Part shown: positions 36,668-46,226 of the stretch, piece after piece
How positions within the stretch are numbered: the first letter of the stretch is position 1
How the letters are laid out: each line of letters starts with the position of its first letter
Assembly: GCF_020524325.1 (NCBI RefSeq)
Contig: NZ_JAIVKY010000005.1
Location: forward strand, 248,001 to 312,000
Source of the DNA: Sutcliffiella horikoshii
GTDB taxonomy: Bacteria > Bacillota > Bacilli > Bacillales > Bacillaceae_I
DNA: 64,000 nucleotides
Direction of reading: 5' to 3'
Made by a program: the position numbers and the translations under genes
Notes under the pieces: generated by a model
Told to the model about the DNA's origin: nothing
The model's database searches: none
Seen by the model: only the letters and a program-made list of their open reading frames with translations

Positions 36668-38017
36668 ATGAAGAAAATCAACCATTACGAAGGAAAAAGG
36701 GTTCTTGTACTAGGTTTAGCGAAGAGTGGTACTGCAACTGCAGAACTGTTACATAAGTTAGGGGCAAAGGTGATTGTCAATGACAGAAGTCCTCTAGAGG
36801 GGAACGAACAAGCTGAATATCTCCTTTCTAAAGGAATGGAAGTTGTTTGTGGAGGACATCCAACAACTATCTTTGACCAGAAAATTGATGTTGTTTTCAA
36901 AAACCCGGGCATTCCTTATCAAAATCCATTGGTACAACTTGCTGTTGAAAAAGGCATTCCTGTTCTTACGGAAGTAGAACTTGCCTATCAAATCAGTGAA
37001 GCACCAATGATCGGAATTACAGGCTCAAATGGAAAAACCACTACCACTACGTTGATTGATGAAATGTTAGCTGCGGATAATAAATCTCCCTTAATAGCTG
37101 GCAATATCGGAAATGTATCGGTAGAAGTGGCTCAGCAAGCGTCTGATAAAGATATCATGGTCACGGAATTATCATCATTTCAATTAATGGGTACTAAAAT
37201 TTTCCGACCAAAAATTTCTGTCTTTTTGAATCTTTTTGAAGCACACCTGGATTATCACGGTACATTGGATGAGTATGGAAAAGCAAAAGCAAAAATCTTT
37301 TCCAACCAAACCGAAAAAGATTATGCGGTTGTTAATGCTGATGATTCACAAGTGATGAAACTTGCTGAAGGAATTCAGTCGATCATCGTTCCATTCTCCA
37401 CAAACGAAACAGTGGACGGTGCGTATTTGAAAGATAACTTTGTATGCTTCAAAGAGGAGAATATTATTTCTATAGACCAAATCGTGTTGCCTGGAAAACA
37501 TAATTTGGAGAACATCCTGGCAGCTGTGGCAGCTGTGAAACTTTTTGGAGTAAGCAATAAAGCAATTATTAAGGTGCTCACAAGCTTTTCAGGTGTTAAA
37601 CATCGTTTGCAATTTATTGGTGAACTTGATGGCAGGAGATTTTATAACGACTCAAAAGCTACCAATATTTTAGCTACTCAAAAAGCTCTATCAGCATTTG
37701 AAAATAATGTAGTTCTGCTCGCAGGAGGACTTGATCGAGGGAACGAGTTTGATGATCTCCTTCCGTACTTGAGTAACGTTAAAGTGCTAGTGACTTTTGG
37801 GGAGACAGCAGAGAAATTGATGCGCACAGCTCATGAAGCTGGAATAAAACAAATAAAACATGTCGATAATGTGGAAAAAGCCGTACCGGTGGCATATGAA
37901 ATGTCTGAGAGCGGAGATGTCATATTATTGTCCCCTGCTTGTGCAAGCTGGGATCAATATAAAACATTTGAGCAACGAGGAGACATTTTTATAGACGCCG
38001 TGCATAAGCTTAAATAA
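36668..38017 (+). CDS. murD: UDP-MurNAc-L-alanine:D-glutamate ligase MurD
   Basis: This 449-residue Mur ligase adds D-glutamate. It has [17 protein letters not shown] at residues 14-30, [16 protein letters not shown] (about 117-132), [28 protein letters not shown] and [10 protein letters not shown]. All domains are present at normal length. It is coupled to mraY and ends before a strong terminator. Confidence 0.96.
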   Translation: MKKINHYEGKRVLVLGLAKSGTATAELLHKLGAKVIVNDRSPLEGNEQAEYLLSKGMEVVCGGHPTTIFDQKIDVVFKNPGIPYQNPLVQLAVEKGIPVLTEVELAYQISEAPMIGITGSNGKTTTTTLIDEMLAADNKSPLIAGNIGNVSVEVAQQASDKDIMVTELSSFQLMGTKIFRPKISVFLNLFEAHLDYHGTLDEYGKAKAKIFSNQTEKDYAVVNADDSQVMKLAEGIQSIIVPFSTNETVDGAYLKDNFVCFKEENIISIDQIVLPGKHNLENILAAVAAVKLFGVSNKAIIKVLTSFSGVKHRLQFIGELDGRRFYNDSKATNILATQKALSAFENNVVLLAGGLDRGNEFDDLLPYLSNVKVLVTFGETAEKLMRTAHEAGIKQIKHVDNVEKAVPVAYEMSESGDVILLSPACASWDQYKTFEQRGDIFIDAVHKLK

Positions 38018-38038
38018 GGGCTTGGCCACATGTTCAAG

Positions 38039-38098
38039 AGGCTTTGTTCTGATAGCTTCCCCACGTAATGTTGGGAAGCATACGGACAAAGCCTTTTT
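38039..38098 (+). terminator. Terminator after murD
   Basis: AGGCTTTGT pairs with ACAAAGCCT, enclosing a second stem GCTTCCC/GGGAAGC, followed by TTTTT. It implies that spoVE has its own promoter. Confidence 0.8.
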
Positions 38099-38174
38099 CT
38101 GGCTATTGGCATGAACGTTTCGTTAACGTTAAGCCTCCATCTGCCCTAATTTTTGTAGTAGAGGTGTTTTCACG

Positions 38175-39275
38175 TTGGCAAACAAGCGATCAACTCCGGA
38201 CATAATATTAATCTTAACCACACTGACCCTGCTCGCAGTAGGTCTTATCATGGTTTACAGTGCAAGTGCGGTATGGGCTGATTACAAATTTCAGGATACA
38301 TTCTTCTTCGCCAAAAGGCAGATGCTATTTGCTGGATTGGGTGTAGTTGCGATGTTTTTTATCATGAACATCGACTATTGGACATGGAGAACTTGGGCGA
38401 AATTAATTATTCTGGTTTGTTTTTTCTTGCTTGTCATCGTTTTGATTCCTGGTGTTGGGATGGAACGGAATGGATCGAGAAGCTGGATTGGAGTCGGAGC
38501 GTTCTCCGTTCAACCATCAGAGTTTATGAAAATAGCCATGATTGCCTTTCTAGCAAAATACTTAAGTGAAAATCAAAAAAAGATTACCTCCTTCAAAAAG
38601 GGTTTGGTTCCGAGTCTTTCTCTCGTATTCTTGGCCTTTGGAATGATTATGTTACAACCCGATCTTGGAACAGGAACTGTAATGGTCGGTACGTGTATTG
38701 TCATGATCTATGTTGCAGGTGCAAGGATCAGTCACTTTGTCGGTTTAGGCCTTGTCGGGGTGGCCGGATTTGTTGTGCTGATTCTTTCAGCTCCTTACCG
38801 GATAAAAAGAATAACTTCTTTTTTAAATCCATGGGAAGATCCTTTAGGTAGCGGCTTTCAAATTATTCAGTCCTTATACGCAATTGGGCCGGGAGGGTTG
38901 CTTGGTCTAGGACTGGGTCAAAGCAGGCAGAAGTTCTTTTATCTACCTGAACCGCAGACAGACTTCATTTTTGCAATATTAGCCGAGGAACTGGGGTTTA
39001 TCGGAGGAACATTAGTTGTTCTGCTATTTGCCTTACTGTTATGGAGGGGGATTAGGATAGCACTAGGAGCCCCTGATTTGTACGGCAGTTTCTTAGCAGT
39101 GGGAATTATTGCCATGATTGCCATTCAGGTCATCATTAATGTAGGAGTAGTAACTGGCCTGATGCCAGTAACCGGTATTACCCTACCTTTCCTAAGTTAT
39201 GGAGGCTCGTCATTGACCCTCATGTTGCTCGCCGTCGGTATCCTCTTAAACATAAGCAGATACGCGAAATACTAA
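38175..39275 (+). CDS. spoVE: SpoVE, SEDS glycosyltransferase for the spore cortex
   Basis: This 366-residue protein has about ten membrane segments and the SEDS landmarks LIMVYSASA, GSRSWIGVG, QPSEFMKIA, QPDLGTG and GITLPFLSYGGSS. It belongs to the FtsW/RodA/SpoVE family that polymerises glycan strands. Its place in the dcw cluster indicates SpoVE, the partner of SpoVD, although FtsW-like function cannot be excluded by sequence. The start is TTG 38175, with AGAGGTG upstream. Confidence 0.92.
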   Translation: MANKRSTPDIILILTTLTLLAVGLIMVYSASAVWADYKFQDTFFFAKRQMLFAGLGVVAMFFIMNIDYWTWRTWAKLIILVCFFLLVIVLIPGVGMERNGSRSWIGVGAFSVQPSEFMKIAMIAFLAKYLSENQKKITSFKKGLVPSLSLVFLAFGMIMLQPDLGTGTVMVGTCIVMIYVAGARISHFVGLGLVGVAGFVVLILSAPYRIKRITSFLNPWEDPLGSGFQIIQSLYAIGPGGLLGLGLGQSRQKFFYLPEPQTDFIFAILAEELGFIGGTLVVLLFALLLWRGIRIALGAPDLYGSFLAVGIIAMIAIQVIINVGVVTGLMPVTGITLPFLSYGGSSLTLMLLAVGILLNISRYAKY

Positions 39276-39280
39276 ATAAG

Positions 39281-39313
39281 GCCGAAACCTGCAGGATGCT
39301 GGTTTCGGCTTTT
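39281..39313 (+). terminator. Terminator after spoVE
   Basis: GCCGAAACC pairs with GGTTTCGGC around an eleven-base loop, then TTTT. Confidence 0.85.
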
Positions 39314-39581
39314 GTGTTACATAACTGGACATAATATGACAAAAAATAAAAATTTGATTACAATAACTAATATTCGTTGCACATCTTTAACAAGGGATAT
39401 ACTATTAAAGTATTGTGCTAACAATGTTTGCACAACTACATTTCATAACAAATACTTTCACCAAAGAAAATATGTAGATGACAAATAATTACAGGTTTAT
39501 TATCTAAGAACATTAGGGTATGTAAACATAGTCCATTTTTAAATGAATGAATTACATAATTGTCATGAACCAAACTGGAAA

Positions 39582-39674
39582 CCTTCGATGTGATGGGCCG
39601 GTGTACCGATATAAATCGAAATGCATAGTATATTAATAATTACTATTGGGCCTACATCACGATAATAACGAAGG
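39582..39674 (+). other. Candidate branched structure upstream of murB
   Basis: Outer pairs CCTTCG/CGAAGG (39582-39587, 39669-39674) enclose GTGATGGGCC/GGCCTACATCAC. Inside are two hairpins, CGAT-ATAA-ATCG (39607-39618) and ATAGTA/TACTAT (39625-39646), giving a branched junction. It resembles no riboswitch class I know. The rest of 39276-39739 shows no gene. Confidence 0.5.
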
Positions 39675-39739
39675 ACTATCTTTCTACTTTAAAAGGTTAT
39701 GAAAAATGTTATATGAACGTGGATTTAGGAGGATTTTAT

Positions 39740-40648
39740 ATGGATGCGTTAGTTAAAGAACTACAAGAGAAAGAAGTGGGCAAGGTACTCCCTAATGAAT
39801 CACTTTCCAATCATACGACCATGAAAATTGGCGGTCCTGCAGATATTCTTGTGGAACCGAAAAGTTTGGAAAAACTGCAAGAAACAATGGAGACCATCAA
39901 TAAATACAAGGTGAAATGGACGGCAATCGGCCGTGGTTCCAATCTATTGGTATCAGATCTTGGTATTGAAGGGGTCGTAATAAAACTTGGAAACGGTATG
40001 GATCACTTTGAGTTAAAAGGTAATGAAGTGCATGTTGGAGGAGGTTACTCCTTAATAAAGCTAGTTACCATCATCAGTAAAAAAGGATTGACAGGTCTCG
40101 AATTTGCAGGAGGCATCCCCGGATCAGTTGGTGGCGCAGTGTATATGAATGCAGGTGCGCACGGATCTGACATGTCTAAAGTATTAAAAAAGGCTCATAT
40201 CTTGTTTGAAGATGGGAAGATGGAGTGGTTGACTGCTGATGAATTGAACTTTTCCTATCGAACATCGATTCTTCAAAAAGAGCGCCCTGGAATTTGTTTA
40301 GAGGCTGTATTAAATGTGGAACAAGGAAATCGCGAAGAAGTAGTAGCGCAGCTTCAAAAAAATAAAGATTACCGTCGTGATACGCAGCCGTTCTCTTATC
40401 CATGTGCTGGTAGTATCTTTAGAAATCCACTTCCGGAATATGCCGGGCAGCTAATTGAAAAAGCTGGGCTGAAAGGTCACAAAATTGGCGGGGCGAAGGT
40501 TTCTGATATGCATGCAAACTTTATCGTAAACGATGGTGGCGCAAAAGCTAATGATGTATTGAACCTGATTGAATACATCAAGAAAACGATCCTTGAAAAA
40601 TACAATGTTCATTTAGAAACGGAAGTTGAAATTATAGGAAGAAAATAG
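39740..40648 (+). CDS. murB: UDP-N-acetylenolpyruvoylglucosamine reductase MurB
   Basis: This 302-residue flavoenzyme reduces the enolpyruvyl group to lactyl in UDP-MurNAc synthesis. It shows [44 protein letters not shown] and [10 protein letters not shown], matching the type II enzymes of Bacilli. The start is ATG 39740, with TTAGGAGG seven bases ahead. It follows spoVE directly, because murG is missing. Confidence 0.95.
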   Translation: MDALVKELQEKEVGKVLPNESLSNHTTMKIGGPADILVEPKSLEKLQETMETINKYKVKWTAIGRGSNLLVSDLGIEGVVIKLGNGMDHFELKGNEVHVGGGYSLIKLVTIISKKGLTGLEFAGGIPGSVGGAVYMNAGAHGSDMSKVLKKAHILFEDGKMEWLTADELNFSYRTSILQKERPGICLEAVLNVEQGNREEVVAQLQKNKDYRRDTQPFSYPCAGSIFRNPLPEYAGQLIEKAGLKGHKIGGAKVSDMHANFIVNDGGAKANDVLNLIEYIKKTILEKYNVHLETEVEIIGRK

Positions 40649-40756
40649 TAGTTTTTTTCCGTTTTTTTCACCCCACATATGATATAATTATGCTAGAAAA
40701 TTATTGTCAATTACATGCGTAGCTTCAAGGCGCGCGGTGGGGTGAAATTGTTTTTA

Positions 40757-41548
40757 ATGGAAAAAGGGAAAGTAGTGACGCTAGAAGACCGTGTACCTAA
40801 AATCAAACAACAGAGAAAACAAAAGGCTAACAGAAGATTGATCATTTATCTTTCTTTATTCTTCATTTTGTTGTTTTTGATCATTTACTCGCAATCTCCA
40901 CTTAGCAAGGTTTCTGGCTTAACTGTTAGCGGTAATTTGCATGTAACAGATGAGGAAGTCATAACATTAAGTGGTGTGACCAAAGAAACAAGCATCTGGC
41001 GTGTGAACGAAGAAAAAGTAGCGGAACTTATTCAGCAACACAAAGAAATTGCATCAGTGGAAGTTCAAAAGATCTTTCCAAACAGTGTAGAGATCAATAT
41101 AGATGAATATAAGCGGATAGCATATATATATGAAAGTGGAAACTATTACCCTGTCATGGAAAATGGCAAAATGCTCTCCGTTTTAGATGAAGAGGATTCT
41201 TTGCCCGATGATGCACCACTTATGCTGAATTGGAAGAATGGTGAAATGGTAGAGAATTTTATCGTTGAATTAATAAAATTACCAGAATCCATTATTTATT
41301 CCATTTCGGAAATACATCATACACCAACAGATATCGATCCTTACCATATAACCATGTTCATGAATGACGGTTATGAAGTAAGTGCCACGATCAGAGATTT
41401 CTCGGACAAGATGGTTGCCTATCCTTCCATTGTGGAACAGTTGGATCCAGAAGTTAAAGGTGTCATCAATTTAGAAGTAGGTACATTCTTCAAACCATAC
41501 GAAACAGGTGGAGAGGAAGAGGAAGAAACAGATGAAAGTGACAGGTAA
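40757..41548 (+). CDS. divIB: Cell division protein DivIB (FtsQ)
   Basis: This 263-residue protein has a short basic cytoplasmic part (EDRVPKIKQQRKQKANRR), one membrane segment (about residues 31-50), a POTRA domain (LSKVSGLTVSGNLHVTDEE on) and a FtsQ-type beta domain, with an acidic tail. It works with FtsL and DivIC. ATG 40757 matches the family start; TTG 40748 is better spaced from GGTGGGGTG and could be used instead. The end overlaps ylxW. Confidence 0.92.
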   Translation: MEKGKVVTLEDRVPKIKQQRKQKANRRLIIYLSLFFILLFLIIYSQSPLSKVSGLTVSGNLHVTDEEVITLSGVTKETSIWRVNEEKVAELIQQHKEIASVEVQKIFPNSVEINIDEYKRIAYIYESGNYYPVMENGKMLSVLDEEDSLPDDAPLMLNWKNGEMVENFIVELIKLPESIIYSISEIHHTPTDIDPYHITMFMNDGYEVSATIRDFSDKMVAYPSIVEQLDPEVKGVINLEVGTFFKPYETGGEEEEETDESDR

Positions 41549-42218
41549 ACATGTTGTCTTGTCCTTTGTTTGTCTAGTCCTTGGATTTATCGTCTCTTAC
41601 TCGTTTCAATTAACAAACGAGGAAGAAGTCGTAGGTACTGACAGGCAGTGGCAACGTGATAGAGCAATCAGGGAAACCTTAATCAGGACAGAAGAACGAA
41701 ACCTGGAATTGCAAAATGAACTACAGGAAAAACAAGAAGCGATCCAATCCATAGAAGAAGAGCTTGCAGAAGGAGAACAGCTGTTATTCAACTTGGTGGA
41801 AGATGTGGAAAAGCTTCGTATGTTCAATGGTAATGTCAAAGTCCAGGGAGAAGGGGTGGAAGTGACGTTAGCAGACGCCTCTTATGTCCCTTCCGAGGAG
41901 AATATCAATAATTATATTGTTCATGAAAGTCATGTTTTTAAAGTAATGAATGAGCTGTTTATATCAGGGGCTGCAGCAATAGCCATAAACGGACAAAGAA
42001 TTACTAAAGACTCCTATATCATTTGCAATGGTCCTGTTATAACCATTGATGGAAATCAATATCCTGCGCCGTTCGTCATAACTGCCATTGGAGACTCCGA
42101 TGTGCTCATACCGGCGATGAGTATCCTTGGCGGCGTAAAAGATCAACTGGTTGCTGATAATATTACAGTGAAGATGCAAAAAAAAGATCAAGTAGTTCTT
42201 GACCCTGTTATTCAATAA
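41532..42218 (+). CDS. ylxW: DUF881 protein YlxW
   Basis: This 228-residue protein has an N-terminal membrane segment (about residues 7-24), a coiled coil (about 45-90) and a C-terminal DUF881 domain with GEGVEVTLAD and ISGAAAIAINGQRI. Function is unknown; the family sits between divIB and ftsA in Bacillus. It overlaps divIB by 17 bases, with the AGAGGAAGAGG of the divIB tail as its site. Confidence 0.9.
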   Translation: MKVTGKHVVLSFVCLVLGFIVSYSFQLTNEEEVVGTDRQWQRDRAIRETLIRTEERNLELQNELQEKQEAIQSIEEELAEGEQLLFNLVEDVEKLRMFNGNVKVQGEGVEVTLADASYVPSEENINNYIVHESHVFKVMNELFISGAAAIAINGQRITKDSYIICNGPVITIDGNQYPAPFVITAIGDSDVLIPAMSILGGVKDQLVADNITVKMQKKDQVVLDPVIQ

Positions 42219-42257
42219 GGCTGAATGCATGCTTTGTGGTGAGGTAAGGTGTTCAAG

Positions 42258-42974
42258 ATGGACAAGCGTAAATTTAGTTTTACCATAATTACAATTATCG
42301 TAGGATTGATGATTGCCATTCAATTTCAAACTGTACAGCAGCCTATCATTCGGGATACTCGAGATACATGGCAACTTAGGAGCGATTTGAACCGTGAGCA
42401 AGAAATTCAATCACAGATTATCCAAGAAATAAGAAAGTATGACAAAATACTTCAAGACTATTCCAAAGAACGAGATGAATCGAAAGAGGCTATCGTTAGG
42501 GAAACGCTAGAAGAACTAAAAGTCGAAGCAGGGCTGACAGAGATGAAGGGACCAGGCATTAAGATGACAATCAAACCTTTGTTTGATGAGGATGTCCTGG
42601 GTAATATCCAGGAAAATATATCTGCAGATCTCCTCAGAAGGTTTGTGAATGAATTGAATTCCTATGGAGTGGAAGAAATAAGTATTGCAAATCAACGTGT
42701 TGTTAGCAATACGATTATTAGAGAAATAAATGGTAGGACGAAAGTAAACAATGCATGGATTCCTAATGCAAACTTTGAAATCATCGTCATCACCAGTGAC
42801 CCTACAAAGCTATATAATCGCTTGCAAGTATCCCGAGCAATGGATGAATTTGCGATTGAAAACTTACTGCTAGAAGTCTCCACCCCGATAAACGAAGTAA
42901 CCGTTCCGGCATATGACGAACAGATACGCGTGAAGCATATGGAACCGGTGAAAACCGGGAAGGAGGGGAACTGA
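42258..42974 (+). CDS. ylxX: DUF881 protein YlxX
   Basis: This 238-residue paralogue of YlxW has the same plan: membrane segment at residues 7-24, coiled coil, then DUF881 with MKGPGIKMTIKP and GVEEISIANQRVVSNT. The tandem pair suggests a duplication that is shared with B. subtilis. ATG 42258 is used, with GAGGTAAGG upstream. sbp follows after two bases. Confidence 0.9.
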   Translation: MDKRKFSFTIITIIVGLMIAIQFQTVQQPIIRDTRDTWQLRSDLNREQEIQSQIIQEIRKYDKILQDYSKERDESKEAIVRETLEELKVEAGLTEMKGPGIKMTIKPLFDEDVLGNIQENISADLLRRFVNELNSYGVEEISIANQRVVSNTIIREINGRTKVNNAWIPNANFEIIVITSDPTKLYNRLQVSRAMDEFAIENLLLEVSTPINEVTVPAYDEQIRVKHMEPVKTGKEGN

Positions 42975-42976
42975 TC

Positions 42977-43339
42977 ATGTGGCTTCCTCTTCTGGGCTTG
43001 ATTGTAGGTATTGTTTTGGGCTTATATTCCGAGATCCGGGTACCAGATGAATATTCCAATTATCTATCGATAGCAGTACTCGCTGCGCTTGATACATTGT
43101 TCGGTGGAATTCGTGCCCACCTACAAAACAATTATGATGATAAAGTATTTGTATCCGGTTTTTTCTTTAATATCCTGCTTGCGGCAAGTTTAGCTTTTCT
43201 AGGCGTACATCTTGGTGTAGACTTATATTTAGCTGCAGTTTTTGCTTTTGGAGTAAGGCTATTTCAGAACATAGCAGTGATAAGAAGAATATTATTGTCA
43301 AAATGGTCGCTTTCTAAAGAAAAAAACGAAAAAAAATGA
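42977..43339 (+). CDS. sbp: Small basic protein Sbp (DUF1290)
   Basis: This 120-residue protein has three hydrophobic segments and the phrase GLYSEIRVPDEYSNYLSIA, followed by LAALDTLFGGIRA. This is the DUF1290 family always found just before ftsA in Bacillus. Function is unknown. A GGAAGGAGGGG site precedes ATG. Confidence 0.92.
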   Translation: MWLPLLGLIVGIVLGLYSEIRVPDEYSNYLSIAVLAALDTLFGGIRAHLQNNYDDKVFVSGFFFNILLAASLAFLGVHLGVDLYLAAVFAFGVRLFQNIAVIRRILLSKWSLSKEKNEKK

Positions 43340-43346
43340 TTTTAAA

Positions 43347-43375
43347 AAAGGGAAAACATCATATTTGTGGAATAC
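43347..43375 (+). promoter_or_regulatory. Candidate sigma-H promoter before ftsA
   Basis: AAAGGGAAA and GTGGAATAC are 11 bases apart and fit the sigma-H pattern RNAGGAWWW / RNNGAATWW with one mismatch. B. subtilis ftsA also has a sigma-H promoter. A TATAAT at 43383 could be an overlapping sigma-A -10. Confidence 0.45.
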
Positions 43376-43451
43376 TTTCTAATATAATATGTTTTTCACG
43401 TGTTGTTCTTAAATAATTGGTTTTTTTAGGAGTAGAAGGAGGTGCCATAGA

Positions 43452-44744
43452 ATGAACAGCAATGAAATATACGTCAGTTTGGACATCGGTACATCCAGTG
43501 TTAAAGTAATCATTGGAGAAATGGTAAATGATACTTTAAATATTATTGGAGTCGGTAATGTAAAATCAACAGGATTAAGAAAAGGATCTATAGTAGACAT
43601 AGATGAAACTGTTCATTCCATCAATAAGGCAATTGAACAGGCTGAGAGAATGGTAGGGATGCCAATAAACAGAGTAGTCGTTGGCGTCACTGGAAACCAT
43701 GTGCAGCTTCAGGATTGCCATGGAGTGGTAGCAGTTTCAAGTGAAAACAGGGAAATAGGGGACGAAGATATCGCTAGGGTAATAGATGCAGCGCAAGTCT
43801 TTTCCATCCCTCCAGAGAGAGAAATCATTGATTGTATCCCAAAACAATTTATCGTTGACGGATTGGATGAAATTAATGACCCACGTGGAATGCTTGGTGT
43901 TCGCTTGGAGATGGAAGGAACCCTTATCACCGGGTCAAAAACAGTCTTACATAACTTACTGCGTTGTGTAGAGAAAGCTGGATTGGAAATTACAGATATC
44001 TGCTTGCAGCCACTTGCATCTGGTTCAATTGCATTGTCCAAGGATGAGCGCAATCTAGGTGTGGCACTTGTGGACATTGGCGGGGGTTCTACTACCATTG
44101 CCGTCTTTGAAGATGGATTCTTAAAGGCAACAAGTGTATTACCTGTTGGCGGAGAGTACATCACTAAAGATATTTCCATAGGTTTACGTACTTCCACAGA
44201 AGACGCAGAAAAAATTAAACAAAAACATGGACATGCCTTTTATGACCATGCATCCGATGAAGAAGTATTTAGTGTACCAATTATCGGAAGTGATCAGCAT
44301 CAACAATTCAGTCAACTCGAAATCTCTGATATTATAGAAGCAAGAATGGAAGAGATCTTTGAGCTTGTACAACACGAGATTAAAAGATTAGGTGTCCGGG
44401 AGATTCCTGGAGGCTACGTGTTAACTGGCGGTGTAGTAGCCATGCCAGGTGTTCTGGAATTGGCACAGTTGATACTGAACAATAATGTTAGGAAAGCTGT
44501 TCCGGATTATATAGGCGTTAGAGAGCCTCAATATACTACAGGAGTAGGCCTTATCCAATTTGCATATAAAAATGCAAAACTGCAAGGTAGAAAAATTGAA
44601 ACTACATCAGCACCTAGCGAATACCCGGAAAAACGTAGTGGAAAACAAACTCAACAAAAAGTAAAGCAGGCAAAGCAACCAGTAAACGAAGAAGAAAAAG
44701 TAGGCAACAAAGTAAAAAAATTCTTCGGACTATTCTTTGAATAA
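43452..44744 (+). CDS. ftsA: Cell division protein FtsA
   Basis: This 430-residue actin-like ATPase has SLDIGTSSVKVIIGE (residues 9-23), VDIGGGSTTIAVF (about 205-217), TGGVVAMPG (about 326-334), and a C-terminal amphipathic helix VKKFFGLFFE that tethers FtsZ filaments to the membrane. GAAGGAGGTG precedes ATG. A repeat element lies between it and ftsZ. Confidence 0.96.
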   Translation: MNSNEIYVSLDIGTSSVKVIIGEMVNDTLNIIGVGNVKSTGLRKGSIVDIDETVHSINKAIEQAERMVGMPINRVVVGVTGNHVQLQDCHGVVAVSSENREIGDEDIARVIDAAQVFSIPPEREIIDCIPKQFIVDGLDEINDPRGMLGVRLEMEGTLITGSKTVLHNLLRCVEKAGLEITDICLQPLASGSIALSKDERNLGVALVDIGGGSTTIAVFEDGFLKATSVLPVGGEYITKDISIGLRTSTEDAEKIKQKHGHAFYDHASDEEVFSVPIIGSDQHQQFSQLEISDIIEARMEEIFELVQHEIKRLGVREIPGGYVLTGGVVAMPGVLELAQLILNNNVRKAVPDYIGVREPQYTTGVGLIQFAYKNAKLQGRKIETTSAPSEYPEKRSGKQTQQKVKQAKQPVNEEEKVGNKVKKFFGLFFE

Positions 44745-44760
44745 GAATAAGGGATAACAT

Positions 44761-44886
44761 AGCTGTTGATTGGAGCACAGGGCGAAGACTCCTGAGGGAG
44801 ATAGCGCTAGGTGGAGACCCCGCAGGCGCAGCCGAGGAGGCTCCAGCAGCGCCCCTAGGAAAGCGAAGCCCAGTGATTAACAGCGG
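44761..44886 (+). repeat. Dispersed imperfect-palindrome repeat, copy J (between ftsA and ftsZ)
   Basis: AGCTGTTGATTGGAGCAC to TTAACAGCGG. Arms GGG/CCC, GCGCT/AGCGC and TGGAG/CTCCA pair around CGCAGGCGCAGCCG. A few bases are missing before the right end (CCAGTGATTAACAG instead of CCAGTGCGGAAATCAACAG). It lies within the ftsA-ftsZ transcript unless ftsZ has its own promoter. Confidence 0.9.
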
Positions 44887-44943
44887 TGTTTAAGACAAAA
44901 AGCTTTAGCTTGCAAGTACTTTCGAGAAATAGGAGGAACAGTC

Positions 44944-46116
44944 ATGTTAGATTTTGATAACAGTATCGATCAATTAGCTACCATAAAAGTAATCGGAGTT
45001 GGTGGAGGCGGTAACAACGCCGTAAACCGTATGATAGAGCATGGTGTTCAAGGAGTAGAGTTCATCGCCGTTAACACGGACGCTCAAGCTCTTAACCTAT
45101 CAAAAGCAGAAGTTAAGATGCAAATCGGCGGTAAACTTACTCGCGGACTTGGAGCAGGTGCAAACCCTGAAGTAGGGAAAAAAGCTGCTGAAGAAAGTAA
45201 AGAACAGTTAGAAGAAGTCCTTAAAGGCGCGGACATGGTATTCGTCACAGCCGGAATGGGCGGAGGTACAGGTACTGGTGCAGCACCTGTAATCGCACAG
45301 ATTGCACGTGATCTTGGCGCATTAACTGTCGGTGTTGTAACAAGACCATTTACTTTTGAAGGTCGTAAGCGTGCTACTCAAGCAGCTGGCGGTATCGCTT
45401 CCATGAAAGAAGGAGTAGATACTCTAATCGTCATTCCAAATGATCGTCTTCTTGAGATCGTTGATAAAAACACACCAATGTTAGAAGCGTTCCGTGAAGC
45501 AGATAACGTACTTCGTCAAGGTGTACAAGGTATCTCTGATTTGATTGCTACTCCAGGATTAATCAACCTTGACTTTGCAGACGTGAAAACAATCATGTCA
45601 AACAAAGGTTCTGCATTGATGGGGATCGGTGTTGCTACAGGTGAAAACCGTGCTGCAGAAGCAGCGAAAAAAGCTGTATCTTCTCCACTTCTTGAAACTT
45701 CTATCGACGGAGCTCAAGGTGTATTAATGAACATTACAGGCGGTACTAACTTGAGCTTGTATGAAGTACAAGAAGCTGCAGATATCGTAGCATCTGCTTC
45801 TGATCAAGAAGTGAACATGATTTTTGGTTCTGTAATCAATGAAAACCTTAAAGACGAAATCGTTGTAACGGTTATCGCGACAGGTTTCAGCGAAGCAGAA
45901 ATTAACCATACAAAACAAGGTGCACGTCCAGTGTTCGGTGCTCAAAAAGCTCCAGCACAAAAACCACAACAACCACAACGTGAAGTAAGACGCGAAGAGC
46001 CAGTTCACCAGCAACAACAAGAACAACAAGAGCCGCGTCGTCAACAACAATCACAGCAACAAGAAGAAACGTTGGATATTCCAACATTCTTACGTAACAG
46101 AAATCGCCGCCGCTAA
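44944..46116 (+). CDS. ftsZ: Cell division GTPase FtsZ
   Basis: This 390-residue tubulin homologue polymerises into the Z ring. It has [16 protein letters not shown] (residues 16-31), the GTP loop [10 protein letters not shown] (about 104-113) and [11 protein letters not shown] with the catalytic aspartates. A glutamine-rich linker (about residues 338-375) leads to the conserved tail [13 protein letters not shown], which binds FtsA and SepF. ATAGGAGGAACAGTC precedes ATG. Codon use is more biased than in its neighbours, as expected for high expression. Confidence 0.98.
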   Translation: MLDFDNSIDQLATIKVIGVGGGGNNAVNRMIEHGVQGVEFIAVNTDAQALNLSKAEVKMQIGGKLTRGLGAGANPEVGKKAAEESKEQLEEVLKGADMVFVTAGMGGGTGTGAAPVIAQIARDLGALTVGVVTRPFTFEGRKRATQAAGGIASMKEGVDTLIVIPNDRLLEIVDKNTPMLEAFREADNVLRQGVQGISDLIATPGLINLDFADVKTIMSNKGSALMGIGVATGENRAAEAAKKAVSSPLLETSIDGAQGVLMNITGGTNLSLYEVQEAADIVASASDQEVNMIFGSVINENLKDEIVVTVIATGFSEAEINHTKQGARPVFGAQKAPAQKPQQPQREVRREEPVHQQQQEQQEPRRQQQSQQQEETLDIPTFLRNRNRRR

Positions 46117-46143
46117 TCTAATTAGCTCCCGACTTAAACCAAA

Positions 46144-46186
46144 AACACCAAACCATTGCAAGTTAAAATGGTTTGGTGTTTTTTTT
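46144..46186 (+). terminator. Terminator after ftsZ
   Basis: AACACCAAACCATT pairs with AATGGTTTGGTGTT and runs into eight T. Confidence 0.92.
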
Positions 46187-46226
46187 GTATGGAGAAATAT
46201 ATAATATTAATACTTTTTCGACGGGA

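Noticed and set aside
39582-39674. Hammerhead ribozyme or T-box in the murB leader
   Set aside because: There is no CUGAUGA core, and GGTGTACCG only superficially resembles the T-box GGTGGTACCG; no terminator or specifier stem follows.
45724-46087. Antisense frames at the 3' end of ftsZ
   Set aside because: They come from the CAA-rich linker of ftsZ read backwards, giving leucine and valine runs, and have no starts with sites.
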